Of a stretch of 11,956 bases of DNA, positions 1 to 7,502 are shown piece by piece. The position numbers and the translations under genes are program-made. The notes under the pieces were generated by a model. It did no database searches. It was not told the DNA's origin and saw nothing but the letters and a program-made list of their open reading frames with translations. The stretch lies in contig URRX01000027.1 in assembly GCA_900550345.1 (NCBI GenBank), positions 1 through 11,956 of the forward strand, read 5' to 3'. This DNA is from an uncultured Anaerococcus sp. GTDB lineage: Bacteria > Bacillota > Clostridia > Tissierellales > Peptoniphilaceae. The first letter of the stretch is position 1. Each line of letters begins with the position of its first letter.

Positions 1-55
1 ATTAAAAAACTGACCTCCTTAAGTTGGTTAGGTACAACTTTTTGGGGTCAGTTCA
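1..55 (-). mobile_element. Probable terminal end of an IS3-family (IS150-like) insertion sequence, cut by window edge
   Basis: Read on the minus strand from 55, the sequence starts TGAACTGACCCCAAAAAGTT, which has the 5'-TG tip and the look of IS3-family, IS150-type terminal inverted repeats. A second, inverted, partly similar copy (AACTGACC at 8-15) makes the end palindromic, as is common at the left ends of such elements. On the minus strand an AAGGAGG ribosome binding site (14-20) is followed by sequence ending in AAT at the window edge. If the next base is G, an orfA-like start codon would follow. The transposase itself is outside the window, so the assignment rests only on the tip sequence from memory of the family. 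It could be a solo remnant. Confidence 0.45.
4..53 (-). terminator. Hairpin followed by T run, likely terminator of the aminotransferase gene
   Basis: The arms AACTGACC (8-15) and GGTCAGTT (46-53) pair perfectly, and an inner stem AAGTTG (21-26) / CAACTT (35-40) sits inside them. On the minus strand the outer stem is followed by a short T run (complement of the A run 4-9). It lies 24 bases past the stop codon of the minus-strand aminotransferase. The same hairpin is part of the putative IS end, so it may both end aminotransferase transcripts and shield the element from read-through. Confidence 0.45.
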
Positions 56-76
56 ACTTTCGCTTGAGTTTTTATA

Positions 77-1318
77 TTATTTATTTACTATATCAATTGC
101 ATCTTTAATAAGTCTTGGTGAAATTTTACATTTTTCTTCACTTACTGCACACACCGCAAATCTTAAACCATTTTCATTTGCAACGATAAACATATCTTTT
201 TCCTTTAATTTTTCAGAAACTTCTTTTGAATTTTTGCAAGGAATAGAAATAAAAAAACCACCAAAATAAGGAAGAGTTACAAGTCCTACTTCTTTTGCAT
301 TTCCCACAAAATATTTAGCTCTTCTTTCTAACATTTTCCTATAAAATTCAAGTTCTTTTACATATGATTTTTTCTTTTTCTCATCCTTTTCTAAATCAAC
401 TAAAATATTCATACCTGCATGAGTAATATTGGACCAAATTGCCCTATTAGAATGTTTCATAGAATAAAAAAGACTATCTGCAATATCTTCATTTGAAGAT
501 ACAATTATACAAGCTCCTGATCTTAGGCCATAGGCTGTATAAGATTTGCTCATAGAATAAGCTATACAAGTTATTATATTTTCCTTTAAAGACCCAAACT
601 TTTGGAAAAATTTCTTTTGACTTCCATCACCTGAAAATTCGATATAGGCAACATCTAACAAAATACTTATAAATTTTCCTTCAACTGCTCTATCATCTAT
701 AATATCTAAAATTTTATCCCACATAGAATCTTTAATTGTAAAACCCGTAGGATTATTTGCTGGTGAATTAAACACGCACAAAACTCTATCTTTTTTTTCC
801 AAGGCATAGTCCAAGGCTTTTGTAAATTCTACCAAATTAAATTCATAATTTTCATCCAAAAATTCATAATTTAGAAACTCTCTCTTGTATTCTTCGCACA
901 TAGTTTTATAGGCTGGCCAATACCAATTTGGGCAAACAACATAATCACCCTTATCTAACAGTGACCAAAAAGTATGCCTTACTGCACCAGTCCCACCAAC
1001 TGTTGCAACTGATCTTATAAAACCTTTAGGTCTATAAGCACCAAAACACCTATTCGTAACCAAATCCAAAAAATCTTTATCTCCCTCTATTGCTCCATAG
1101 CTAGCAATATCTTTTTTATCCATATTTTTTAAAGTATGGTAAACACTATCAAAAGCAATAATATTTCCATCATCATCTATCAAGGTACCCAAAGTTGAAT
1201 TAATTACTTTATCTTTACCTTTTTTTTCAATAGCAATTTTACAATCTCCACTTATTTTGAAAATTGCATCTTCAAGCCTAGGCCATTTTGCATGATCTGC
1301 TATAATATTTTTCCCCAT
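77..1318 (-). CDS. Class I/II PLP-dependent aminotransferase (aspartate/aromatic type)
   Basis: This 413-residue cytosolic protein transfers an amino group between an amino acid and a 2-oxo acid using pyridoxal phosphate. The fold type I landmarks are all visible and fall at nearly the same numbers as in classical aspartate aminotransferase: GGTGAVR (108-114, phosphate loop), W134, NNPTG (188-192), D222 and Y225 in LLDVAYIEF, the Schiff-base lysine K258 in SMSKSYTAYGLRSG with R266, and R386 (LRFAV), which binds the substrate alpha-carboxylate. Length is normal. The start is set by AAGGGG about 6 bases before the ATG. It is monocistronic and divergent from msrB. The exact substrate (aspartate, aromatic, other) cannot be settled from the sequence. 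The lack of a recognisable second substrate arginine region and the distance from the aspartate operon leave aromatic or broad specificity open. Confidence 0.87.
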   Translation of the reverse strand: MGKNIIADHAKWPRLEDAIFKISGDCKIAIEKKGKDKVINSTLGTLIDDDGNIIAFDSVYHTLKNMDKKDIASYGAIEGDKDFLDLVTNRCFGAYRPKGFIRSVATVGGTGAVRHTFWSLLDKGDYVVCPNWYWPAYKTMCEEYKREFLNYEFLDENYEFNLVEFTKALDYALEKKDRVLCVFNSPANNPTGFTIKDSMWDKILDIIDDRAVEGKFISILLDVAYIEFSGDGSQKKFFQKFGSLKENIITCIAYSMSKSYTAYGLRSGACIIVSSNEDIADSLFYSMKHSNRAIWSNITHAGMNILVDLEKDEKKKKSYVKELEFYRKMLERRAKYFVGNAKEVGLVTLPYFGGFFISIPCKNSKEVSEKLKEKDMFIVANENGLRFAVCAVSEEKCKISPRLIKDAIDIVNK

Positions 1319-1350
1319 AATTCCCCTTAAATTACATTATTATTAAAAAT

Positions 1351-1359
1351 ATTGTATCA
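1351..1359 (-). promoter_or_regulatory. Candidate extended -10 promoter for the aminotransferase gene
   Basis: On the minus strand the sequence reads TGATACAAT, an extended -10 (TG, one base, TACAAT), 33 bases before the start codon. The -35 region 17 bases upstream is only a poor match (TTTTAA), which is tolerable with an extended -10. Assigned by eye. Confidence 0.4.
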
Positions 1360-1390
1360 TTTTTTATTTATTTTTAAAAGTAAAAAAATA

Positions 1391-1419
1391 TTGCTTAATT
1401 TATGATAAATTAGTAAAAT
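1391..1419 (+). promoter_or_regulatory. Candidate promoter for msrB
   Basis: TTGCTT (1391-1396) and TAAAAT (1414-1419) are separated by 17 bases. The predicted start point would fall at the Shine-Dalgarno site (1426-1432), leaving almost no leader. An alternative -10, TATGAT at 1401-1406, gives a more usual leader but has a weak -35. One of these two is probably used. Confidence 0.33.
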
Positions 1420-1437
1420 GTTTGTAAGGAGGATATT

Positions 1438-1872
1438 ATGGATGAAAAATTAAAACAAGATAAGTTGAATAAACTATCTAGAGTATCTTATGAGGTTACA
1501 CAAAATTCTTGTACAGAAAAACCTTTTTCTAGTATTTATAATGATTTTTATAAGGATGGAATATATGTAGATATAGTAAGTGGAGAGGTTTTGTTTTCAT
1601 CTTTAGATAAATTTGATTCTGGATGTGGTTGGCCTTCTTTCTCAAAACCACTAGAAGATAATATAAAAGAAAATGAAGATTTATCTCATGGAATGATAAG
1701 AACAGAAGTAAAATCAAAAAATGCTAATTCACACTTAGGCCATGTTTTTAACGACGGTCCTGATGATAAGGGTGGATTAAGATATTGCATAAATGGAGCA
1801 AGTCTTAAATTTATTCCAAAAAAAAAATTAAAAGAAGAAGGATATGAAAAATATCTTTATTTATTTGAATAA
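1438..1872 (+). CDS. msrB: Peptide-methionine (R)-S-oxide reductase MsrB
   Basis: This 144-residue enzyme reduces the R form of methionine sulfoxide in proteins back to methionine, a repair of oxidative damage in the cytosol. The MsrB core is unmistakable: GCGWPSF (62-68), the RTEVKSKNANSHLGHVFNDGP block (88-108) with H99 and H102, and RYCINGASLKFIP (115-127), where C117 is the catalytic cysteine. C63 in the GCGWPSF block is at the position usual for a resolving cysteine. The two CXXC zinc motifs of the zinc-type MsrB are absent, so this is the zinc-free form usual in many Firmicutes. It is a stand-alone MsrB, not fused to MsrA, and no msrA is in the window. AAGGAGG sits 5 bases before the ATG. 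It is transcribed alone, with its own terminator. Confidence 0.95.
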   Translation: MDEKLKQDKLNKLSRVSYEVTQNSCTEKPFSSIYNDFYKDGIYVDIVSGEVLFSSLDKFDSGCGWPSFSKPLEDNIKENEDLSHGMIRTEVKSKNANSHLGHVFNDGPDDKGGLRYCINGASLKFIPKKKLKEEGYEKYLYLFE

Positions 1873-1878
1873 ATATTT

Positions 1879-1911
1879 AAAAAAGCAGAAAATTTATTTC
1901 TGCTTTTTTTT
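1879..1911 (+). terminator. Intrinsic terminator of msrB
   Basis: The stem GCAGAAA (1885-1891) / TTTCTGC (1897-1903) with a five-base loop is flanked by A and T runs that extend the pairing, and ends in eight T's (1904-1911). It starts a few bases past the msrB stop codon. Confidence 0.85.
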
Positions 1912-1935
1912 GATTTTGGAAATCGAAAAAAAGCA

Positions 1936-1971
1936 AAGGAAAAACCACCAACTTATAAAAAGTTAGTGGTT
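1936..1971 (-). terminator. Intrinsic terminator of the aspartate operon
   Basis: The arms 1943-1954 and 1960-1971 pair over 12 positions with a five-base loop. The single odd pair is a G-U wobble in minus-strand RNA but a C-A mismatch in plus-strand RNA, so the hairpin is better on the minus strand. There it is followed by a T run (TTTTT then CC and more T's). It lies 16 bases past the malic enzyme stop. Confidence 0.8.
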
Positions 1972-1987
1972 AAATTAAAAATTATAA

Positions 1988-3163
1988 TTATTTTTGAGAA
2001 ATACCTTCTTCTCTTGCACATTTTGCAACAGATTCTGCAACTACATCTGCAACTCCCAAATCAAATGCTGATGGAATTACATAATCTTCAGAAATCTCAT
2101 CATCTGGAATTAGGCTTGCTATAGCTTCTGCAGCTGCAACTTTCATTTTTTCTGTAATTTTTGTTGCATGAACTGACAAAGCTCCTTTGAAAAGTCCTGG
2201 GAAAGCTAGAACATTATTTACTTGGTTTGGATAATCACTTCTACCTGTTCCAACAACTCTTGCGCCAGCTTCTTTTGCATCTTCATAAGTAATTTCTGGA
2301 TCTGGGTTTGCCATAGCTAAAACTATTGGATCATGTCTCATTGATTTTACCATTTCCTTACTTACTTTATTTGGTACAGAAACTCCTACAAAAATATCAG
2401 CATCTGCCATCGCTTCTTCCAATGTCAAATCTTTATTTTCTTTATTTGTTTCTTTTGCAAGTTTGTTGTACAAATCTTTTGAATATTCTTCGCCTTCTTT
2501 TAAAATTCCTCTGGAATTAAAAGCATAAATATCGTTAATTCCAAAATCATTTAACATTCTTACAATTGAAGATCCTGCAGCTCCAACTCCTGATATAACT
2601 ACATTACAATCTTCTGGCTTTTTATCTACTAATTTTAAAGAATTTATTAAAGCTGCAATTGTTACTATTGCTGTACCATGTTGGTCATCGTGGAAAACTG
2701 GAATATCTAATTCTTCTTTTAATCTGGTTTCAATTTCTATACATCTTGGTGAAGAAATATCTTCAAGGTTTACCCCACCAAAAGTTGGTGCAACTTGTTT
2801 TACAAATTTTATAATTTCTTCAGTATCTGTTGTATCAATTACTAGTGGAACTGCATTAAGTCCACCAAATTTTTTAAACAAACAAGCTTTTCCTTCCATT
2901 ACAGGAAGTGCAGCTTTTGGTCCAATATCACCAAGTCCTAAAACAGCTGTTCCATCAGAAATAACTGCAATAGTATTTGCTTTTCCAGTATAAACATAAG
3001 CATCATCTTCGTTTTCGTGGATTTTTTTACAAGGTTCTGCTACTCCTGGTGAATATACTAAAGATAAGTCATCTTTGCTTTCTAATTTTGTTTTTAATTC
3101 TGTTGATATTTTTCCTTGTATTTCTTTGTGTAATTCAAGTGCTTTTTCTTTTAGATTTTCCAT
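1988..3163 (-). CDS. Malic enzyme (malate to pyruvate, NAD(P)-dependent)
   Basis: This 391-residue cytosolic enzyme oxidatively decarboxylates malate to pyruvate and CO2, giving NAD(P)H. It is the short bacterial form without the phosphotransacetylase-like C-terminal extension of MaeB. Visible landmarks: Y37 in LVYSPGVAEP (catalytic tyrosine), K92 in PVMEGKA (catalytic lysine), E134-D135 and D159-D160 in FHDDQHGTA (metal ligands), a Rossmann loop SGVGAAGSS (191-199), and ANPDPEI near 286. After the second Rossmann strand the sequence is AFNSRG (214-219), with N216 where many NAD-preferring dehydrogenases carry an acid, so cofactor choice is uncertain. Last gene of the six-gene operon. Its AAGGAGA site overlaps the fumarase stop codon, 10 bases separating the two frames, so translation is probably coupled. 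In context it finishes the aspartate-to-pyruvate route. Oxaloacetate decarboxylase activity cannot be excluded. Confidence 0.93.
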   Translation of the reverse strand: MENLKEKALELHKEIQGKISTELKTKLESKDDLSLVYSPGVAEPCKKIHENEDDAYVYTGKANTIAVISDGTAVLGLGDIGPKAALPVMEGKACLFKKFGGLNAVPLVIDTTDTEEIIKFVKQVAPTFGGVNLEDISSPRCIEIETRLKEELDIPVFHDDQHGTAIVTIAALINSLKLVDKKPEDCNVVISGVGAAGSSIVRMLNDFGINDIYAFNSRGILKEGEEYSKDLYNKLAKETNKENKDLTLEEAMADADIFVGVSVPNKVSKEMVKSMRHDPIVLAMANPDPEITYEDAKEAGARVVGTGRSDYPNQVNNVLAFPGLFKGALSVHATKITEKMKVAAAEAIASLIPDDEISEDYVIPSAFDLGVADVVAESVAKCAREEGISQK

Positions 3164-3173
3164 TTTTCTCTCC

Positions 3174-4532
3174 TTATACCATTTTTTCAGGTTTTACTAT
3201 TTCATCAAATTCGCTATCTTCCAAATATCCTAATTCATGGCTTGCTTCTTTTAATGTTAAATTATTATTAAAAGCATATTTGGCAATTTTACTTGCCTTA
3301 TCATATCCAATATGTGGTGAAAGACTTGTTACAAGCATTAGAGAATTTTCTAAATTTTTTTCAATATTTTTTTCATTAGCTACAAGACCTTCTAATAATT
3401 TTTCTCTAAAACATTTTAATGATTTAGATAAAAGAGTAATTGAATTATCCATTGAATGAATTATTAAAGGCATGTAAGTATTTAATTGTAATTGACCTTG
3501 AGTATTTGCCATAGATATAGCAAAATCATTTGCCATAATTTTTATACAAACCATTGTTATTGATTCGACTTGAGTTGGATTTACTTTTCCTGGCATTATT
3601 GAAGAACCTGGTTCGTTTGCAGGAATTGTAAGCTCACTTATTCCACATCTAGGCCCACATGATAAAAATCTTATATCATTTGCAATTTTATAAAGATCTG
3701 TTGCTAAAGCCTTGATTGTTCCATGAACATTTACTATTGCTGATTTTGATGATAATTGATAGAATTTATTTTCATCAGATTTAAATTCAAATCCATATAA
3801 CTCTGATAGTTCTTTTGCCATTTCATCACCAAATTCTTTTTTGGCATTTATTCCTGTACCAACAGCAGTACCACCTATAGCAAGGTAGGTTAATTCTTCT
3901 TTTACTTCTTCTAAAACTTTCAAATCTCTTTCAAGGCAAGTTCTCCATGCAGAAATTTCTTGAGAAAGTTTTAATGGAGTCGCATCTTGAAGGTGAGTTC
4001 TTCCTGTTTTAATTATCTCTTTATTGTCATCTTCTAATTTTTTTATGGCATCTATTGTTTTTGGTAATTCTTTTAATAATTTTTCATTCAAATTTTTATA
4101 AGTTGAAAGATGCATTGCAGTTGGGAAAACATCGTTTGATGATTGACTCATATTTACATGATCGTTTGGATGGATAATTTTTTCATTTTCATTTGCAATA
4201 TGGCTTACTACTTCATTGACATTCATATTTGTCTGTGTTCCTGAACCTGTTTGCCATACTGTTAGTGGAAATTCATTATCGAATTCTCCTTTTAAAATTC
4301 TATCGCAAGCATTAACGATCAATTCTTTTTTATTATCGTCTAATTTTCCCTCTTTATTATTTACAATAGCAGCACATCTTTTTATACTTGCTATAGCCAT
4401 AATTTGGGAATGTGGCATTTTTTCAACATTTTGAGGAAAATTTTCTAAAGATCTTTCAGTTTGTGCTCCCCAATAATGATCAGCTGGAACATTAACAATT
4501 CCTAGAGAATCTTCTTCTTGTCTAAATTTCAT
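3174..4532 (-). CDS. fumC: Fumarate hydratase class II (FumC)
   Basis: This 452-residue enzyme of the fumarase/aspartase superfamily reversibly hydrates fumarate to L-malate. It is iron-independent and forms homotetramers in characterised relatives. The three conserved regions are intact: SGSGTQTNMNVNE (96-107), GRTHLQDATP (177-186) with H180, and the superfamily signature GSSIMPGKVN (309-318), which carries the catalytic serine loop. The H in GRTHLQDA and SGTQTNMNVNE separate it from aspartase, which has Q and AGTS-type residues there; the aspartase copy upstream in the same operon shows exactly those. Length is close to the usual 460. The start follows an AAGAGGT site about 5 bases upstream, 12 bases after the regulator stop. 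Here it links aspartase output (fumarate) to malic enzyme input (malate). Confidence 0.95.
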   Translation of the reverse strand: MKFRQEEDSLGIVNVPADHYWGAQTERSLENFPQNVEKMPHSQIMAIASIKRCAAIVNNKEGKLDDNKKELIVNACDRILKGEFDNEFPLTVWQTGSGTQTNMNVNEVVSHIANENEKIIHPNDHVNMSQSSNDVFPTAMHLSTYKNLNEKLLKELPKTIDAIKKLEDDNKEIIKTGRTHLQDATPLKLSQEISAWRTCLERDLKVLEEVKEELTYLAIGGTAVGTGINAKKEFGDEMAKELSELYGFEFKSDENKFYQLSSKSAIVNVHGTIKALATDLYKIANDIRFLSCGPRCGISELTIPANEPGSSIMPGKVNPTQVESITMVCIKIMANDFAISMANTQGQLQLNTYMPLIIHSMDNSITLLSKSLKCFREKLLEGLVANEKNIEKNLENSLMLVTSLSPHIGYDKASKIAKYAFNNNLTLKEASHELGYLEDSEFDEIVKPEKMV

Positions 4533-4544
4533 TTTTTACCTCTT

Positions 4545-5453
4545 TTAAAATTCTTCTTTTGCATACTCTTTTAATCTATCTATAAAAATATTTGCTATTC
4601 TTTTTAATTTGTGATTCTTACAGTAATTTATCATGGTTGTTCTTGATGATAAACCTTCTTTTAATTTAAAATATATAAGATCATCTCTTTCTTCCTTTAA
4701 CATCGATTCAGGAAGGATTGCAAGTCCAAAATTTTCTCTTACACATTTTTGCGCTATAAATATAGAATCAGTTTCAAGAACTGTTTTTAACGAATTTTCA
4801 GTAAATTTATCAAGTTCTTGATATTGTAAAACTAAATTTTGTCCTTTTTTCATTCTTATAATATTTTGTCCGGCAAGTTTTTTGGATTCTATTGATTTTA
4901 TTTCTCTATTACCTTTCAAGTATTTTTTTAGAGGATTTTTATTTGACATAGCCAAATATACATTTTCTCTATATAGATTTATACTTTCCAAATCATCATA
5001 TTTATCAGTCTCATAAGTTATTGCAAAATCACAGATACCATTTCTAGCGAAACGATTAAGTTGGTCAGTTTTTGCTTCAACAAGTTTAATTTTTATACCA
5101 GGATAATCCTTATTAAACTCATTTAAGACTTTTGATAGGAAAAAATAAGTTTGATAGTCGGTAGAACCTATTGAAAGCTCTCCTATTTTAAGCGTATTTA
5201 TTTCCTCGATTTTTAACAGGGTGTTCTCCCTCAATTTTTCTATATCTTCTAGGGACTTTTTATATATAAGGCCTGCCTCGGTAAGTTTCATGGGCTTAAA
5301 ATCCCTATTAAATATTTTAACTCCCAATTTTTTTTCAATTCTTATTATATGTTGGCTTAAAGCTGATTGAGATATATAAATTTTTTTTGAGGCAGAAGTT
5401 ATAGAACCATATTTCAATATAGCCCTTATATATTCCAAGTCTATATCAGACAT
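4545..5453 (-). CDS. LysR-family transcriptional regulator, likely regulator of the aspartate operon
   Basis: This 302-residue protein has the LysR layout: a winged helix-turn-helix at residues about 3-62, with SITSASKKIYISQSALSQHI (17-36) as the HTH, then IEKKLGVKIFNR, a linker helix to about 90, and a two-lobed periplasmic-binding-like effector domain at about 91-295. Length is typical. It lies inside the operon between the racemase and fumarase genes, 8 and 12 bases from its neighbours, with an AGGAG site before the ATG, so it is co-transcribed with its presumed targets. LysR proteins usually bind T-N11-A palindromes; one (8952-8966) and another palindrome (9007-9021) lie at the operon promoter. 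The effector is not known. An operon substrate or intermediate such as aspartate, fumarate or malate is a reasonable guess. Confidence 0.9.
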   Translation of the reverse strand: MSDIDLEYIRAILKYGSITSASKKIYISQSALSQHIIRIEKKLGVKIFNRDFKPMKLTEAGLIYKKSLEDIEKLRENTLLKIEEINTLKIGELSIGSTDYQTYFFLSKVLNEFNKDYPGIKIKLVEAKTDQLNRFARNGICDFAITYETDKYDDLESINLYRENVYLAMSNKNPLKKYLKGNREIKSIESKKLAGQNIIRMKKGQNLVLQYQELDKFTENSLKTVLETDSIFIAQKCVRENFGLAILPESMLKEERDDLIYFKLKEGLSSRTTMINYCKNHKLKRIANIFIDRLKEYAKEEF

Positions 5454-5461
5454 ATTTACTC

Positions 5462-6178
5462 CTAAATTTCAATATTTTTTTGAAGTTTTAATCCTAATTT
5501 TAAACTTTCTTTCACTAATTCTTTTTCACTATCTATAATAGGATAAGAATCTCTTTTTTCATCTTCACTATTTATAAATGAAGCTTCTGTGCATCCAATT
5601 ATTATGTAATCTGCTCCTTCTTCTATCATTTTATCCAGTGTTTTGTGATATCTATTGAAATTTATTGTTCCACTTTCCTTAACATCTTTATAAAGACAAT
5701 CATTAATATTTTCTTGTAGTTTTCTTGAAGATATCAAGGCTTTATGCCCGCAATTTTCTATAATATCCATAAATAACCTACTTTTAATTGTTCCTTCTGT
5801 TGCAAAGATTCCTATAGTTGAAGGTTTTTCTATAGCATTTAATTTATTTTCTACAAGCTCAATCATATTTATGATTGGTTTTTTTGTAAGTTTTTGTAAG
5901 TCATCATAGAAAAAATGAGCAGTATTACAAGTTATCACATAAAAATCTGGATTAAGTTTATCAACACTTTCTACATCTTCTTTTAGAAAATCGTAAGGAT
6001 TTTCTTTAGACTTTTTTAATATAAAGGAGGTTCTATCGGGGATTGTAGCGTGATTTAATACCATATAGTTTAAATATTCTTGATCTGAATTTGGCTTGTA
6101 GGCCTTGTTTAAATCATTCAAAAAATTGGTTGTAGCTAAAGTCCCCATTCCTCCCAAAATTACAAAGAAATTTTTCAT
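5462..6178 (-). CDS. Aspartate/glutamate racemase family protein
   Basis: This 238-residue cytosolic protein belongs to the PLP-independent Asp/Glu racemase family. These enzymes invert the alpha-carbon of acidic (sometimes broader) amino acids with a pair of cysteines. Both are present: C84 in ITCNTAH and C196 in IIGCTEASF. GGMGTLATTNF (9-19) and ATIPDRTSFI (44-53) match the aspartate racemase/RacX/YgeA branch rather than MurI glutamate racemase. It follows the symporter stop by 3 bases (TAG GTT ATG) and lacks a good Shine-Dalgarno site, so it probably relies on translational coupling. With aspartase next door, the simplest role is to turn imported D-aspartate into L-aspartate. Making D-aspartate or D-glutamate for the cell wall is the main alternative. 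Substrate within the family is not readable from sequence. Confidence 0.88.
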   Translation of the reverse strand: MKNFFVILGGMGTLATTNFLNDLNKAYKPNSDQEYLNYMVLNHATIPDRTSFILKKSKENPYDFLKEDVESVDKLNPDFYVITCNTAHFFYDDLQKLTKKPIINMIELVENKLNAIEKPSTIGIFATEGTIKSRLFMDIIENCGHKALISSRKLQENINDCLYKDVKESGTINFNRYHKTLDKMIEEGADYIIIGCTEASFINSEDEKRDSYPIIDSEKELVKESLKLGLKLQKNIEI

Positions 6179-6181
6179 AAC

Positions 6182-7486
6182 CTAGAAGCTTACTTCTTCC
6201 ATTTCTGGTTTTTCGTCTGATAAGTATCTTTCTTGATCAACTAATTTTTCAGCTGTTGCTGATACGAATGTAGAAACAACATCACCTGTTACGTTAAGAG
6301 CTGTTCTAAACATATCTACAATTCTTTCAACACTCATAATTAAACTTACACCTTCTACTGGAAGTCCTACTGATGATAGAACCATTGATAACATGATCAT
6401 TCCACTTCCAGGAACTCCTGCTGTACCAATTGATGATAAAACAGCTGTCAAAATAACAGTTACTAAATTTCCAAATGTTAAATCTATTCCATAAGCATTT
6501 GCTATAAATATTACTGCACAACCTTGATATATTGCAGTACCGTTCATGTTAATTGTTGCACCTAGTGGAATTGTAAAAGATGAAATTTCTCTTGGAACTC
6601 CAAGTGTATCACATGATGATAGGGTTAATGGAATTGTAGCGTTTGATGAAGCTGATGAAAAAGCAAAGGTATAAACCGGAAATACTTTTTTCAAGAAATG
6701 GCTTGGGCTTTTCTTTGAAGTTAAAGAAATTAATGGGATATATGCAATTAGTATCAAGATTATCATTGAACCTAATACTGATCCTAAGAAAGTTAGAAGT
6801 GGTCCTACTATTCCAAGTCCTATATCTGTAAATGTTCTAGCAATTAAAGCAAATACACCAATTGGTGCAGCCTTCATTACTAAAGCTGTAACTTTCATCA
6901 TAAAATCATTTCCAACATTCATAAAGTCTTCTAATAATTTTAATTCTTGGCCAAATTTTCCTATAACTATACCTGATAAAAATGCCCAAAATATTACTTG
7001 AAGCATATCACCATTTGCCAATGATTCAATAGGATTTTTTGGTATTATATTTACTAATGTTTCAATCAATGTTGGAGCTTCTTCAGCTTCAGCTGCTGGA
7101 GATGCTGATTTACTAGCCTCAGCAAGATTCATGCCAACACCTGGCTTTAATAATTTTGCTATAAATAAAGCTATAGCTATGGCAATGGCTGTCGTTATTA
7201 AATATAAAACTAAAGTTCTTACAGCAACTCTTCCAAATTGGGAAACATCTCTCATTTGCATTACACCTGTACCAATTGAGAAAAATACAAGTGGTACTAC
7301 AAGCATTTGTAATAATCTAACAAAACCTTGTCCAAATAAGAAAAATATACCATCAATCAAAACAGATTTTTTAAAAAATCCATCAGGAACAGTATAGTGA
7401 AGTGCTATACCTACTACAAGACCAATGAGCATTGATAATAATATTTTTTTAGTTGGGCTCATTTTTTTCTTATTATTTTCAGTCAT
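6182..7486 (-). CDS. Dicarboxylate/acidic amino acid:cation symporter (DAACS, SLC1/GltP-like)
   Basis: This 434-residue integral membrane protein imports acidic amino acids or C4-dicarboxylates with Na+ or H+. It shows the elevator-type DAACS fold: hydrophobic segments near 14-31, 44-74, 88-111, 160-176, 195-218 and 227-255, hairpin 1 FSSASSNATIP (276-286), the unwound TM7 motif NMNGT (313-317), hairpin 2 SSIGTAGVPGSG (351-362), and TM8 DMFRTALNVTGD (391-402). R394, with D391, N398 and D402, matches the residues that hold the side-chain carboxylate and amino group in the archaeal homologue GltPh, which favours an acidic substrate over a neutral one. Residues 120-138 form an Ala/Ser/Glu-rich soluble loop between TM segments. 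AGGAGGA precedes the ATG, 16 bases after the aspartase stop. Context points to aspartate (L and perhaps D) or fumarate/malate uptake. Confidence 0.93.
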   Translation of the reverse strand: MTENNKKKMSPTKKILLSMLIGLVVGIALHYTVPDGFFKKSVLIDGIFFLFGQGFVRLLQMLVVPLVFFSIGTGVMQMRDVSQFGRVAVRTLVLYLITTAIAIAIALFIAKLLKPGVGMNLAEASKSASPAAEAEEAPTLIETLVNIIPKNPIESLANGDMLQVIFWAFLSGIVIGKFGQELKLLEDFMNVGNDFMMKVTALVMKAAPIGVFALIARTFTDIGLGIVGPLLTFLGSVLGSMIILILIAYIPLISLTSKKSPSHFLKKVFPVYTFAFSSASSNATIPLTLSSCDTLGVPREISSFTIPLGATINMNGTAIYQGCAVIFIANAYGIDLTFGNLVTVILTAVLSSIGTAGVPGSGMIMLSMVLSSVGLPVEGVSLIMSVERIVDMFRTALNVTGDVVSTFVSATAEKLVDQERYLSDEKPEMEEVSF

Positions 7487-7502
7487 AATTTCCTCCTAAT
7501 GT

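Noticed and set aside
24..269. Plus-strand open frame of 81 codons over the left edge
   Set aside because: It starts at TTG without a ribosome binding site and lies antisense to the well-supported aminotransferase gene.
2977..3459. Plus-strand open frame of 160 codons across the malic enzyme/fumarase junction
   Set aside because: It is a low-complexity Leu/Phe-rich shadow antisense to two clear enzyme genes, with no family resemblance.
5462..6178. MurI-type glutamate racemase
   Set aside because: The IPDRT block and the neighbours fit the aspartate racemase/RacX branch, and the MurI N-terminal DSG motif is not present.
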